Positions 1 through 11,312 of a stretch of 64,000 nucleotides of DNA are shown piece by piece. The stretch lies in the NCBI GenBank assembly GCA_034231615.1, contig CM067317.1, positions 50,736,282 through 50,800,281 on the forward strand, given 5' to 3'. The number at the start of each line of letters is the position of its first letter. Position 1 is the stretch's first letter. Position numbers and translations under genes: made by a program. Source of the DNA: Meghimatium bilineatum. Its lineage: Eukaryota > Mollusca > Gastropoda > Stylommatophora > Philomycidae. Below the pieces are notes generated by a model, which was not told the origin of the DNA, did no database searches, and worked only from the letters and a program-made list of their open reading frames with translations.

Positions 1-175
1 AAAAAAGAATTGGTTCGATATAACATCTCAGCACCCGAATTCGGGTCTCTATTGATAGACTTCCATTGCAAAAAATGGTTCTTATTTTTTGGAATGCTGA
101 TTTGGCGTGTGCTGTTTGGCTCTTTATCTCACTTGAGCATCTACCTTCTGATGTTAACAGGGTAGAATGATATAC
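1..175 (-). pseudogene. LINE reverse-transcriptase fragment
   Basis: The sequence 'TTTTTTGGAATGCTGATTTG' and its surroundings resemble 10798-10870, part of a reverse-strand LINE remnant. The match ends near 175, where a different repeat begins. It is only a fragment with no open frame. Confidence 0.45.
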
Positions 176-616
176 ATGGTTATAATGATCATCCAACCAT
201 ACAAAGATATTTTTAGCTTTAAAACAGAACTTATGAACTATTTTTTAATCCAAATTTTTTTTTCAGATTAAAGTTATGAAACTAGGTCTATTTATTCTAC
301 CTATTCTTCACACACATTTACACACTGCCGGTGTGCTTGACCTGTAACAGTGGCGATTTTCCTCAATTTTATAATGATTTGTATCACCTTTTTGCTTGCA
401 TCACTTTGCTCCAAATAATGGGGCAAAGTGATTTTGTTTACATGTATTCATAAATTCTCATTCTACTGTCTACACGTAACTGTATGTTTTCAATAACCTC
501 ATGACAGATGGATGGATAAGCTATACACTGATGGCACTTTGATCTCTCATAGTTAAGTCTAGTTGTGAGAATATGCTAAAAAATAAAAAGTGTGACACTT
601 TGCCCACGGCCCCCCT
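176..616 (+). mobile_element. Truncated copy of the GCCTGGGG inverted-repeat element
   Basis: About 440 bases align by eye with 25925-26358, including 'AAAGTTATGAAACTAGGTCT', 'CTCATTCTACTGTCTAC' and 'TGGATAAGCTAT'. The right end (TTTGCCCACGGCCCCCC) is a mutated version of the TIR of the fuller copy. The left half is missing and replaced by LINE sequence. Confidence 0.7.
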
Positions 617-670
617 ATACAAATCACCATAGAATCTATTCCAAAGCCTGTACCAACTTTGAACTTACTA

Positions 671-795
671 TAGTGGAAACCCTCTAAAGTACATTTTTAT
701 ATAACAAATTTCCCTATATAACAACACTTTTCAAAGTCCCCAATCATATTTGCTCTTTATTTTTTGTACTGTATATAGTGAATTTCTGTTTGGCC
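671..795. mobile_element. pogo-like MITE fragment
   Basis: Begins TATAGTGGAAACCCTCTA and continues through 'TTTCCCTATATAACAACAC' and 'GTACTGTATATAGTGAATTT'. This matches the left half of the element at 48625-49000 and the reverse of 43435-43590. The far end is missing. Confidence 0.65.
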
Positions 796-984
796 ATTTT
801 CATGTGCTACTTGCTCTTTTTTCATATGATTTATGATGATATTTTTGTAGAAATCATTATGGGTGGAATGGGGATTACACACATTTTGTTAAAGATCATG
901 TTCTGATTTCTGATGGGAGGGGGAGGGGTATGTGGGCTTGTGTCCACCCTTGTTCTAATGTTTTATATTTCTATATTTATGCAG

Positions 985-2090
985 CATATTGCCAACATTT
1001 ATTAAATGTTAAATTGCTGTCATGTCTTACATTTTCTCATAGTGTTGGCAAATTATTTGATGTTATATTACTCTGTCTTATAATTCATCAGAATTTTGAT
1101 GAAGTTATGTGATGTTAAATTGCTCTAATGTTTTATAATTCTCAGAGTATTGATGAAATTATGCAGTTAAATTGCTCTGTCTTATAATTCACAATATATT
1201 GATGAAGTTATGCAGTTAAATTGCCAGAGCCGTCTTTACACCATTTTGGGCCCCTGGGCAAAGAAATAGTGTTGGGCCCCTCGGCAAAGAAAGAGTGCTG
1301 CCCCCCCCCCCTTTTCCTGAAGAATTGAGGGCACGATAAACTTCTGTCTGAACTGCGGTTAGCTTCCACCAGGAAAACAAACTTGGACATCCAAATTTAA
1401 TGAGGGGCCCCAGGCATGGCTTATAGAGGGCCGTCACCGCGTGCCCCAGGTTTATGAGTCGAATTTACAAATGGGCGGAGTTATGTCACTTCACTACAAT
1501 ACCCATAGAACAACTAGGGAGAAACAGGAGTGGAGAAGTTTTGCTAACCGGCCAAGACAAGGACATACAGAGAAAACAGGTTTATTTACCTATCAGCCAC
1601 AGGCATTGCTATTCCGGGCCCAAAATTTCATTAACTTGCGATAAAGCTTTTCTTTGAAGGGAAAATAATTATTGGGATTAAACCTCAATCTACATAATGT
1701 GGTAAATGACATTCCTGAACATTGATCCAGGTTCAAGGTTGGAAGTGATTGATAAACTTAAAGGGCCCGTTCGCATATAAACACAAAATTATGAGATTTT
1801 TATAAAATACTACTAAATTTTATATGGGTTTTCCAAAACCCTACAACATATTTGCATGGGGACCCTATCCTCGTGGGCCCCCGGACAAATGCCCAACGGG
1901 CCTAAGCGTTAAGACGGGATTGTAAATTGCTCTGTCTTATAATTCATCAGAATATTGATGAAGTTATGCGATGTTAAATTGCTCTGTCTTATAATTCACA
2001 GAATAAGGCCCTTTTGATGAAATTATGTGACATTAAATTGTTCTAATGTCTTATAATTCTCAGAGTATTGGCAAATTATTTGATGTCAAG
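985..2090. repeat. Diverged tandem repeat interrupted by a DNA transposon
   Basis: Roughly 50-base units built on 'AAATTGCTCTGTCTTATAATT' followed by 'ATTGATGAAGTTATG' repeat about eight times. The array is split by the element at 1224-1922. The units are diverged and show no coding potential. Confidence 0.7.
1224..1922. mobile_element. Non-autonomous hAT-like element, ~700 bp
   Basis: The 699-base insert splits a tandem array, with TAAATTG on both sides (1217-1223 and 1923-1929), a 7-base match that may be a degraded 8-base hAT duplication. The ends are imperfect inverted repeats: CCAGAGCCGTCTTTACAC and, reversed, CAATCCCGTCTTAACGC. The interior has GGGCCCC-rich subterminal repeats and an 11-base C run at 1301-1311. 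No transposase frame is visible. Superfamily assignment rests on the duplication length and is tentative. Confidence 0.65.
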
Positions 2091-2099
2091 TCTTATATC

Positions 2100-3200
2100 A
2101 TTTACTTCTACACTTAGTTCTGACTTTGTTTCTTTGTCGGATCAATTCAACAAGGTTAGTCTATTCACTCGTGACAATAATTCATTTTTGTTTGTTAACA
2201 TTTGTTTACCCAGTATATGAAAGCATGCACTCTCTGCTATGTCAATGTCACCATCATTAGCTGGGACATGTCTGATGTATGAAGGATGGGAGATTGTTAA
2301 AAATGTTCTATAAGTACAGCTGGTCACTGGCACTGGAAGAGTTTTTCTCCATGCACACCTTTTCAAAAATGAGTGGATTTTGGAAATGAAGGTTTTTCAT
2401 ATATCAGGAAGCAGATGGGAAACATTAACAGGAGACAAAGAAACTGGGAAACAGATAGTCTGCAGTTGCATCACAGTTGCTGATGTAAGAAGGTGTCAAC
2501 TGGCTGTTGCAAGCTCAACAGAAGGAAGTTTATTATTATTTTATTTTGTTCAATCTCCAGGAATTATGAGCAATGCTGCTCTTGTATCCTTTTGTGAAAT
2601 GGGGAAGTTTCTCCAGAGCTTTATTTCATAACCATACGATTTCATCTTTCAACATTGTGCAATGCTTTGAGAAGAAGTCTCTTATTCTAGGAGTTTTGTA
2701 GTTTCTCTACCTTTCTGCAACATGGCGGCTGAGTTGAAGTCATGAGCTTCAACTTTGCTGCAGAGCATCCTTTCCTATAGAGGTTTCCATAGCACTCCAA
2801 CTCTGGGTAATGGTCACTAGGATGGGGGGGGGGGTGGGGGGAATTTGTATAAACTCCCCTAAAAAAAAATTCCTACAACCTATCTGATTTAATAAATGTT
2901 GCCAACTTCATAGAAAATCTTCACAAAAACGTTAGCTAAAATGTTAGTGTAACACGTGGCAGCTGGCCACTAGGTTCGATGGACAAAGTCGGTCAATAAA
3001 CAATCTTAAATCAGAATGAATTTACAACTCACGATTGGCTTGGAAGTCCTTCGAATCACTCAACTAAAACGTTCACATAGCACTCTACTAGAAGTCACTA
3101 GACTGAAATACTACTTGAATAAAATGGACTACTGATTAAGAACCTCTGAACTAAGAACCTAGAGTCAAACCTTATCTTCCTTACATCTTAGCTACATTAT
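2100..3200. other. Unclassified intronic or upstream stretch
   Basis: No exon or domain recognised. Bases 2600-2712 share words such as CCAGAGCTTTATTTCAT and GAAGAAGTCTC with the reverse strand of 33565-33665, so this part is another dispersed repeat. A G-run (11 G, T, 6 G) lies at 2824-2841. The 83-codon open frame at 2380-2631 has no family resemblance. Confidence 0.4.
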
Positions 3201-3204
3201 TTAT

Positions 3205-3435
3205 CTTCCATGTATGTTGTAAAAGGCGACAAAGGAGGATATGGGGTGGAGTTCTCTGTATCATCCAATATAGGGTAAAAGTGACTCAGAAGCCATGCTG
3301 AAGTCGGATGTGTCAGACCAAAAGGCTCAGATATCGCAGCATATATGTAAACCATGACACAATGCATTCCGTTCTCCGGACTACCTCACGATAATCTTCA
3401 GGAGTTTGAGAATGAACGGAGAAGAAGAAGTCGAC
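3205..3435 (+). mobile_element. SINE with GAAGAAGA tail (family 4)
   Basis: Shares 'GCCATGCTGAAGTCGGATGT', 'ATATCGCAGCA', 'CACAATGCATTCCGTTCTC' and the ending TTTGAGAATGAACG..GAAGAAGAAG with 19310-19598. Related copies with the same ending occur at six other sites in the window. It is short, non-coding and 3'-anchored, as expected of a SINE. Confidence 0.7.
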
Positions 3436-3639
3436 TTCCAATGATATGGACTTGCTGCACATTAGGCTATGGCCTAGTTATATTTTTATGAAAGACTCTC
3501 CTGGCGTGAGGCGCTCTGGTTTTGAAATGAATGATCTGATGCCATTTTAGAGCCAAAGTATCAGAATCTAATGGAATCTAATTTAAAGTGAGTTATTAAC
3601 CTTGATATTGCATTTATTAAGGTTTTGTTTCTAGGAGGT

Positions 3640-6600
3640 GACCATCACTTCCATTTCATAATAATAATAAGTCCCATAACCTGTCAGGGTTGTAGGGGTG
3701 CCACACTGGATACATCGGCACAATAAGCCCTCTAAACACCTCTATCCTCGAACATTCAGAAAAGTATAAAAAAAATTCATGCCTAGTCCATTCGTTGATG
3801 TTATCAGTCCATAATTTACTTTGTCTGTCTCTTCTCCTTCTACTCTTGGCTGTTCCTTGTAAAATAATATTAGAAAGTGAGTTATGTCTCCTTACATTAC
3901 CATAAGTATTAGATATGTTGATTATCCTCTTCACACACTGGACACATCCATAAGTGCTCAGATCTCCACTTCAGTAAATCTCTCAGGGTATAACAGCTGA
4001 TGATTCTGGTTCTATGTTGGTTCACTGCTCTTTTTGAAATCTTTGCTAGGACTTCTTTATTTTCCAGGCTCTTCCTCACTTCCACATTCGTGCATTCTTG
4101 ATATTGACGCATGCTCATTCCTCTCAAAATCCTCTCATTGTGAGGACTCCCGAAGAGCAATGAGTATGTCTGTGCGGTCCATAGGTTGACCATCTGTTGT
4201 GGTGGCGAGGCTAGCTAATTGGTCGGCCTGTTTGTTTCTCTCCATGCTCGTGTGTCCTTGAACAAAGATAAGTATGAGTTTTCGAAGAGATGCCTGCATT
4301 TTAACTCTCCCCAATGACTACGCCCATCCCCAATGTACATCACTTGTTTTGACTTTCTGAATCATATTCATTGAGTTACTTAGTATGCACGCATGGAAAT
4401 ATGCTTACCATTCTAGCCAGTTACGTGCCTGCGTTACGGCGAATACTGGATGGTATTCAGTGATGTGTATGATCTCATTCCGCTTAACTTCTGTACATAG
4501 ACCAGACAGCATGGTGATAATCCTCCACCTGACATCCAAGTTGTTTTAGTCTATCTGTTGAACGTAATGCTCAAGGAAATCCTTTTACTTATCTTCGTCT
4601 GATTTCTGCCATGTCAGATCAGTGGATTGAAAATCAGGTAGGTCTATACGGAATCTTTGAACATTTCCATTCATGCTCTGCAGAAAATACCAAACATCTT
4701 AAGAGATTTGTCTGGATTAATCTGCTTGCAGAATTCATTCTACCTTTCTTCTTTGACTTGCTGAGCGCATGTCTTGACGAGTAACGTACTGTCATCTACG
4801 GTCTGCTTCAATGTTGTTACGTTATTGAATGGTGCACAATCGGAGTTCCAAGCTTTCTACCACGACTTGATGGACTGCTGTTTGTTTCTTCATTTTTTCT
4901 CTATGTCGTCATTCCACTATTGTGGCTGGTTCAGCTCATTGCGCCTTGGGCGCTTGACCTGCAACTTGCTGCACCTAATTTTGTTTGTCGTGTCTATGCC
5001 CAAGTTGTCGTACTGGAAGATATGTGGAACGTTGATACGCTTCCCATGTTTATTCTTCTTGATAAGGATTGTGCACAGGTAGTGATCACCACCGTCATGT
5101 CCTAACACATTCTACCTGCATAGAGGGGCCAAGGCAGTGGACACTAGTGCCAGATCTATGCTATTGTCAGATCTATGCTATCTCCAGATTAGCTGGCAGT
5201 CCTAGTTACTGTGCCATCAATGAGACAGACGACATTTGCGGTCAGACATATCGAGATCCCTAACATCTGATAAGCCTATGTAAGAGCATATATGCCATAG
5301 TCAATGCACATAAGAACGAGCACAGGTACATCCGATAATTTCCAAATTCACTCATGATTGAAACACGGATGTGTACTCCCACCCCCCCCCCCCCAATTTG
5401 TTCTTAACATACATAGATCACATCTGCAAAGTAGCAAAGACAACGGAAGAAAACAATCTGAAGGATAACCTGAACGAACTGCTATTTTCAGATGACCAAG
5501 CACTAGTAGCATCATCAGAAGAACAACTACAAAGACAAATAGATAGATTACATCAAACATGTCATACCTGCAGATAAATATACATGAAGATAAATATGCA
5601 TGAAGATAAATATAGAAAAGACAGAAGTAATGAAGATAGGATGAACAGAAAGAAACACCAATATATATTGGAAACAACAGGTGACAGAATGCATATACCT
5701 AGGAAGTAATATAACAACAGACGGCAAGAGCAGCAAAGAAATACACAATAGATGTACTAAAGCGCACCAAGCCCTAGGGCAAATGACACCAATCTTCAGA
5801 AGCAAAAATGTAGATGTAAACACCAAAATAACACTATTCAAATCAATTATTATGCCAACACTATGCTATCAATCCGAAACCTGGACAAGACAATACAAGA
5901 CAAACGTAAACTTGTTAAAATTGAAATGGCATTCTTATGCAGAATCCTAGGGATACCGCCAAGAGATAGAGTGAGGAATGAGGACATTAGACAAAAAAAC
6001 CGGCACCACCCCAATCTTGGAATATATTAAGAGACAACAGATCAAATGGTTTGCAGACTACCATCAGACATCATACCACAGCAAGCTATGCTACACAGAT
6101 ACAGTGAAAGCAGACCTAGAGGCTGACCACGAAAATGATGGATCACTGAAATAAAAGAGGCGACAAATTCCACAATATACTCAGCACACACGAGGGCTGT
6201 CTTCAGATAACTCATCTACTCCTGATGCTGAAAGCAACAAAGTGTTTAGCGAATAGATAGATATATAGACATCGGCTGTTACCAACGAATGCTCGAGATC
6301 TTTCCAATGCTTGTTGGTAATATATTTTCCCCACAGTTTTCCTCTGGCATTGAAGTCTCTGCAAAAAACAATCTACTTTTCATCCTGCTCGAGTAATCTT
6401 TCCCACGTCGTTTTGTCTATCTTGCCATTGCAAGCGTACTTGTTTATGATGACCGTAGGTACCGGCACTTGTATCCTGACAGCATGAATTTGCATCTCAG
6501 TGCAGTTCCACCGAGATGTGTCCATCACGGATGCCTTTATACTCTGCACATCAGGATTGCCTGACCACTGTGACTCCAATTGTAGAAGGCTGTGAATCCC

Positions 6601-6740
6601 ATGGCTGAAATCGTGCCTGCCCAAAGGTTAGTTTCCTGCAAAGCGATTATGTCTGCGCTGTATATGAGCTTATGGAGAGTGGTTCTTCTTTGGTTGATGC
6701 TCAAGCAGTTCCAGTATATGATGCAAATGTGACTATAGCC
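3640..6740 (-). pseudogene. Decayed LINE: AP endonuclease and RNase H-type C-terminus
   Basis: The reverse strand from 6740 to 6250 gives an apurinic-endonuclease N-terminus (IIYWNCLSINQ, then DIIALQET, and later DFNARGKLWG), characteristic of APE-type LINEs. After the opposite-strand insertion at 5395-6245, coding-like reverse-strand sequence resumes, broken by many stops. It ends with a C-terminal block, VNQHRT...WMCPVCEED (3909-4193). The reverse-transcriptase core between endonuclease and RNase H/tail is not recognisable and appears deleted. The extreme 3' end (3656-3870) carries the tail seen at 61098-61245 (RRRRDRQSKLWTDNINEWT, then WHPYNPDRLW). The pieces may belong to two LINEs rather than one. 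Confidence 0.65.
5395..6245 (+). pseudogene. LINE reverse-transcriptase 3' half, frameshifted
   Basis: Forward frames give 'LLFSDDQALVASSEEQLQ' (the F/YADD box with Ala changed to Ser), then ECIYLGSNITTDGKSS, then SIIMPTLCYQSETWT. These are the consecutive landmarks of the C-terminal half of a LINE reverse transcriptase. Several frameshifts and stops follow, ending with 'WITEIKEAT'. It is inserted in the opposite orientation into the endonuclease/RNase H LINE. The ending resembles the LINE at 28507-30135. Confidence 0.8.
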
Positions 6741-6744
6741 CAGT

Positions 6745-7836
6745 CGCTGTCGTTACTTTCTATATCAGCCATAATATCAGCTGAAATATCTATCATGAGA
6801 GAAATTACCCATGCAGATCTCGGCCAGTGCATGAAACTCTGTAGCACAGTCAAGAATAAATGTGTCATGTTTAATTTACATACAATACACAATGCAATAT
6901 GCAAATACACTAGACTATAGTTTTGTAATGGTGAAAACCACACAAAAAGTTAGATAGATGCATGGCTAGAAATGAAAATATAACATACTGAGTACAATGA
7001 GGGGACAGCACTGTGCCAGAGGGCAGCACCAAGTGCAAGTAGAAAGGGAAAACGTTCCAAGGAAATCAGAACTACAAGTCTTCTTAGCTCAAGAAAAGCA
7101 TCTAGTTAACGGTGCTCCTTACGGGCAGAGACCCAATCGTGGACACCCGGCAAAGAAAGCAGTCCAGGCCCAACTCTATTGTTGAGCTTTTCTATACTGA
7201 AAACATGCTCGCGGAGAGAAAGGCTTAAGTAACTGATGGGCTCAGGCACTAATGGGACAAGGTCCTTCAGCTCGAGAACACCCCTTGCTCCCAAATGCGT
7301 TATAAGACCTGGGCTTGGACAAGGGGTTCAGGATGTCGGTGAATGACACCTTGGCTAAGAAGGCAAAAGAAGTTCAACTCGTCTGTCGAGTTCTTCCTTA
7401 ACCAGAACCAGGCTCATGAATAAGGTTCAGTACTCGATAGGCACAGAATGTGCCGAGGCAAGTTCACTGACTATTTCACGAGTTCACCTAATTACACGAG
7501 GCAAGTTCACTGACTGAGTGGAACTCCTCATGCAAGATATACAGGAACAACAATCGCCTCAGCGAAGAGTCATTACACACTCGCTACTTGCGTGTCCGTC
7601 GACAGATAGGCAGGCTGTCACAGGCTAGGGAAGCCTACTACCCGAATTAAAAGCATGATGAAAACAGCATTGCTTGGCCTTGGATGTCCTGGCCACAAAG
7701 TGAGCCAACCAAGGCATAAATAAAACAGTTCAACTGGGGAACTTGCAATACAACGTACTTCACGCTCCCTGGCGAAAATCACACGATTTGGTCGATGTGG
7801 TTATAAGAGAGTTGAACGTAGAAGAAGAACAATACC
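6745..7836. other. Unclassified segment, noticeably richer in G+C
   Basis: From about 6995 the base composition becomes richer in G+C than the flanks, and no frame or domain is recognisable. Internal duplication: 'GAGGCAAGTTCACTGACT' occurs at about 7455 and 7498. The segment ends GTTGAACGTAGAAGAAGAAC, like the tail of the family-4 SINEs, so it may be a longer element using the same 3' end. Confidence 0.35.
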
Positions 7837-7849
7837 AAGAAAACCAGAT

Positions 7850-9060
7850 GTTTAAATCTCAAACACAAGAGCTATAGGAACAAGTCCGCTCGCCATGTTT
7901 ACCTCTTACATGTCTCCTTGCATGTTCAAACCAAACAAGTTTACACCGTTTCACCACTGACAAAAGTGGTTCTTGATAATCTGCAAATTTGTTTATTTGC
8001 ATCCAGATGGATATATTTGTCTTGTGTTCCATATAGCTAATTCTTAACAAACATCTGTAGAACTTGGTATTCAAAAGACTGAATCCTAATTTCTATGTCT
8101 GCATTGAGTGTCCAGCTTTCATATTTGTATAAAAGTATACTTAACACTAGTGATCTGAATAGATTTATCTTTAATGCAATACTGATCTTACTTTTCCAAA
8201 TTATATACAACCTTGCCATGGCAACCATTACCATTTCAAGTCATAACTTAATCTCATTTCCCAAGTTGCCATCATCACATATTTGGTATCCAAGATATTT
8301 GAAGGTGGTAACTTCTTCAAATTTGTGACCGTTTAATTGGATGTCCATGGGATCTTGCTTGATATCCCTAGTCACTAATATCTTTCTTTTATCAGTGCAA
8401 ATTTCCAAGCCATATTTCTGTCTTTCAACTTTGAGATTAGTTCCTGGAGTTGAAATTTGGAACCAGACAAGAGATCGATATCAGCACACACAAGTTACAA
8501 AGAGATCTTCCACCAATAGTTATTGATGTCTGGTGATCTTGTAATGTCTCCTGTATTATATATTCAAGATAAATGTAAAAAAACTGGGAAAAGTATGCAA
8601 ATGTGACACATTCATATATCCATCTGGAAAAATTTACTAATGTCATTATTTATGAGAATAGCACTGTGCTGCCAGTATCTACAATAACTTCTATGATGTT
8701 TGTGTCAAAGTTTTGTTGTCTCGGTATCTGCTACAGATCTTGGTGACACACATGATAAAATGCCTTGGTGAAATTATGATACACATGTTCTATCAATATT
8801 GACCTTCCATTTACTTGCTGTTTAATCAAAGTTTTTGTATTCACTTGTTGTGACCACATACCAATCAACTTATTTTTTCATTAGTCACTATTAATACAAT
8901 GTCATCAGCACAACTACATATTTTTATATTGATAATTAATTATAACTGAGAATTCTGCTATTTCTGATATTATATTGCAACATATTTGTGCTGTATAAAG
9001 TAAACAGATAAAGGAACAGTTCTCAACCCTGTCATACACCTTGTTTTATTTGTTCAAAAA
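7850..9060 (-). pseudogene. LINE reverse-transcriptase remnant
   Basis: Reverse-strand frames give 'TTFKYLGYQICDDGNLGNEI', then 'LFRSLVLSILLYKYESWTLN' and a region related to VKW.EHARR, in the order found in LINE reverse transcriptases. Near 9030-9060 the reverse strand resembles IKQGV.QG (motif B). Frameshifts and stops are frequent. It ends about 50 bases upstream of the first peptidase exon. Confidence 0.7.
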
Positions 9061-9106
9061 ACTTTACTAAAAAAGTAACTACTGACATTTATTTTTTATT
9101 TTACAG

Positions 9107-9232
9107 GCAACTCAAGGAGTTGATCCTAAACCAAAATGGGAACGCTGTGCTAGTGAAACAACTTCTTTATTTCCAGAATCTGTCAGCAGAATGTATGTAG
9201 ATGAATTTTTCAGTACGAGCGCTAAAACGTAT
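9107..9232 (+). CDS. M13 metallopeptidase (neprilysin-like), exon 1 of 12 seen
   Basis: First recognisable exon of a neprilysin/ECE-type zinc peptidase. These are type II membrane ectoenzymes that trim small peptides outside the cell. The exon follows a TTTTACAG acceptor and ends at a GTAAGT donor; it is 42 codons, phase 0 on both sides. It contains the family signature KPKWERC, with the conserved Trp and a disulphide Cys, followed by RMYVDEFF, the equivalent of the (L/Y)YV..F segment. By alignment from memory it matches roughly residue 400 of the ~750-residue family. The gene therefore starts upstream: membrane anchor and first half of the ectodomain are absent, and I found no matching exon in 1-9106. 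All twelve exons join in frame to 350 residues plus stop, so the gene looks intact over the part visible. Whether it is closer to neprilysin or ECE cannot be settled by eye. Confidence 0.88.
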
Positions 9233-9418
9233 GTAAGTGGTAACATCATTTACTTATTTTTTTCTTTTGAGAACTGTGTAATAGGTTCACTCAATCTCTG
9301 TCCCTCCTAAAGTACGCCTACAATATTTTTGATTAACTTCTATCAACAGAGATCAATCGATCAAAAGCCATCCCGAGAGGTGTAGGTGATCATGTACCTC
9401 CACAACTCTCTATCTCTT

Positions 9419-10028
9419 CTTGATTCTTGATTAGAAACTGGCTTCACAGCACGCGGGACATTCCCATAAGTGCTCTGCCCTCTGCTCCAGCAGCCATCCC
9501 AGTGTATGTAGACTCATAGTTCCGGTCAGGTGTTGATTGTGTGATCTTCGGACTTTCCAAAATATTTACTTTTCCTCCCCTCACCTCTGAATACTCCCAT
9601 TTCTAACATTCTCTGTATGTGTATGTTCTCAACCTCATTGACATCATCTGCATCTTGAAATGAATTTATTACTGCCTTTATTAAATCTGCTTTATCTCTT
9701 CTCAGCAATGTGCCGTCTATCGCCGCATTGCCTGCCAGTAAGTCGGCTCTCTCGTTTCCTCTGACCCCAGCATGACCAGGGCAGTATATCCATGTAATGC
9801 TCTGGACAACTGAGTTGTTCAATAAGTCCCACCATTCTTTTCTTAGCATGAACTTTTCTATCTTGCGCAACATGCTTTGAGAGTCTGTGAGTATTACCGC
9901 GTGTGTTGATGTATCAGTTATCAACCAATTAAGAGCTGCTGTAACTACCTCTATCTCCATCCTCATGCTCGATGTGACAGTAGAATATGCTGAAGATTTC
10001 TCAACCAACTTCATGCCATTTCTGTAGG
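9419..10028 (-). mobile_element. 5'-truncated LINE, RNase H region, 16-bp target duplication
   Basis: A 610-base insertion flanked by identical CAACTCTCTATCTCTT at 9403-9418 and 10029-10044. The reverse strand has an open frame (9526-10014) with RNase H landmarks: SSMRMEIEVVTAALNW (second catalytic acid), VILTDSQSML (third Asp) and WIYCPGHAGVRGNERADLLA (final Asp/His region). The first Asp (YTDGS) lies just beyond the truncation. Related copies are at 38181, 54535 and 55330. It sits in the intron after exon 1, antisense to the gene. Confidence 0.9.
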
Positions 10029-10044
10029 CAACTCTCTATCTCTT

Positions 10045-10880
10045 ATGTTGTTAACCTCAGCTGGTGACGTTATCTCAAGCCACAGTGACAACCCATCAAG
10101 CAAATCCTCTCTTTGTCTTCCTCCATCTCTTCTCTTCTTGATCTTTCCAGTTTACCAGTTTTTGGTTATCAAAGTAGATAAAATAAGAAACGAAGAAATT
10201 TGGAAAATAGTTGGTATAATATCATGTATTGAACATATTGAGAGACAGCAAGTAAAATGGTTCGGTCACCTTATGAGAATGAAGCCAAACCAAATACCAA
10301 TAAGAGCATATAATACAAGAATATCCGGGCGTAAAGCCAAAGGTAGACCAAGAAAACGGTGGATAGAAAACATTAAGATAACCTTGAACAAACATGGGCT
10401 AAATGCAACCTCGGCGACACATCTGGCCTTGAAACGACAGCTTAAGATACCACCCCTACGCTTAACGGCAAGTGTGAATGCGATCAACAATCATTCACCT
10501 GGGGATAGACAATAGACTAAATGTTCCAGTTTTGCTCTTCTAATCACATGCCCTCAAAATCTTGACTGTCTACTTCTAATTTCTGCTGTAATTTATTTTT
10601 TTACTCCAGCATCTCTGAGAATTTCTACATTAGTTTTCTTAGCTTTCCATGGAATATTCATAATTCTTCTAAAATCCACACCTCAGCAGCCTCCAGCATA
10701 GCTATTTTGTTTGCCATCCATGATTCACATCCATGAAGAAGAATTGTTTCAAAATATAGCCTCCTATCACTCAAATTCACATATAAATTGATAGTACTTC
10801 ATTGCATATAATGTTTCTAATTTTTTGAAATGTTGATTTGGCTTATGCTATCCTACTCTTTATCACAGAGATAATAGATA
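10045..10880 (-). pseudogene. LINE 3' remnant split by another LINE
   Basis: Reverse-strand words such as 'FGHVIRRAKL' and RWRKTKRG, together with the region 10526-10880, are the carboxy end of a LINE reverse transcriptase. The remnant is interrupted by the forward-strand insert at 10163-10525. A parallel remnant occurs at 47330-47620. Confidence 0.65.
10163..10525 (+). mobile_element. 5'-truncated LINE 3' end, nested
   Basis: A forward open frame (from 10045, real only from about 10163) reads HIERQQVKWFGHLMRMKPNQ, then KAKGRPRKRWIENIK, then NATSATHLALKRQ and stops at 10513-10515. This is the terminal RNA-binding-like tail common to LINE reverse transcriptases. CCAGTTTT flanks it at 10155-10162 and 10526-10533, a probable 8-base target duplication. 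The same C-terminus is on the reverse strand at 63738-64000. Confidence 0.8.
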
Positions 10881-11213
10881 AATAATAATAATTGAAAACA
10901 TTGCTTTTTCAACTATTGTTGAATTTTCAGTCAGCACTATACATTTCAGTAATCTTAGTATAATTATGTGTCAAAACACAGACCATGTTCTTGTGAGACG
11001 TTACTTGCATCTCTGCCACAGAGAGTGATGTTTCAACCAAAAAGCCTTTTTCATGGCAAAGAACACAAAATAGAAAAATTATTAATTCCTAAGACCCAAA
11101 ACATGAAGATGCTTTGTAAGTCACAAAAAAGTGGCTTAAGTCTGAAGATTATTCGCTGTTTTAGAGCTCATCCACTAAAATTTAATAAACAAAATGTTCT
11201 CCTCTGTACGCAG

Positions 11214-11312
11214 ATGCATGAAATGATAGACGACTTGACTACTTCATTTTCTCAAATTCTAGGAGAAATTAATTGGATGGTGGGTGAAACCAAAAAAAAA
11301 GCAGAAGCTAAG
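11214..11312 (+). CDS. M13 metallopeptidase, exon 2
   Basis: 33 codons between a TACGCAG acceptor and a GTATGT donor, phase 0/0. It encodes the helical stretch ending INWMVGETKKKAEAK. This fits the M13 consensus L..L.WMd..TK..A..K, one of the most recognisable non-catalytic blocks of the family. It continues directly from exon 1, whose last residues are SAKTY, with no residues missing relative to the family. The upstream open frame in the same phase from 10968 is intron read-through. Confidence 0.92.

Noticed and set aside
2380..2631. 83-codon forward frame as an upstream peptidase exon
   Set aside because: No resemblance to any M13 segment and no matching splice phases. I found no N-terminal exon in 1-9106.
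5348..5841. Hydrophobic reverse-strand frames that look like membrane proteins
   Set aside because: They are antisense shadows of an A-rich LINE reverse transcriptase on the + strand, and one begins in a C homopolymer.
10968..11213. N-terminal extension of the exon-2 frame starting with Met
   Set aside because: The extension lies upstream of a good TACGCAG acceptor and has no family similarity; exon 1 joins exon 2 exactly at 11214 in phase.
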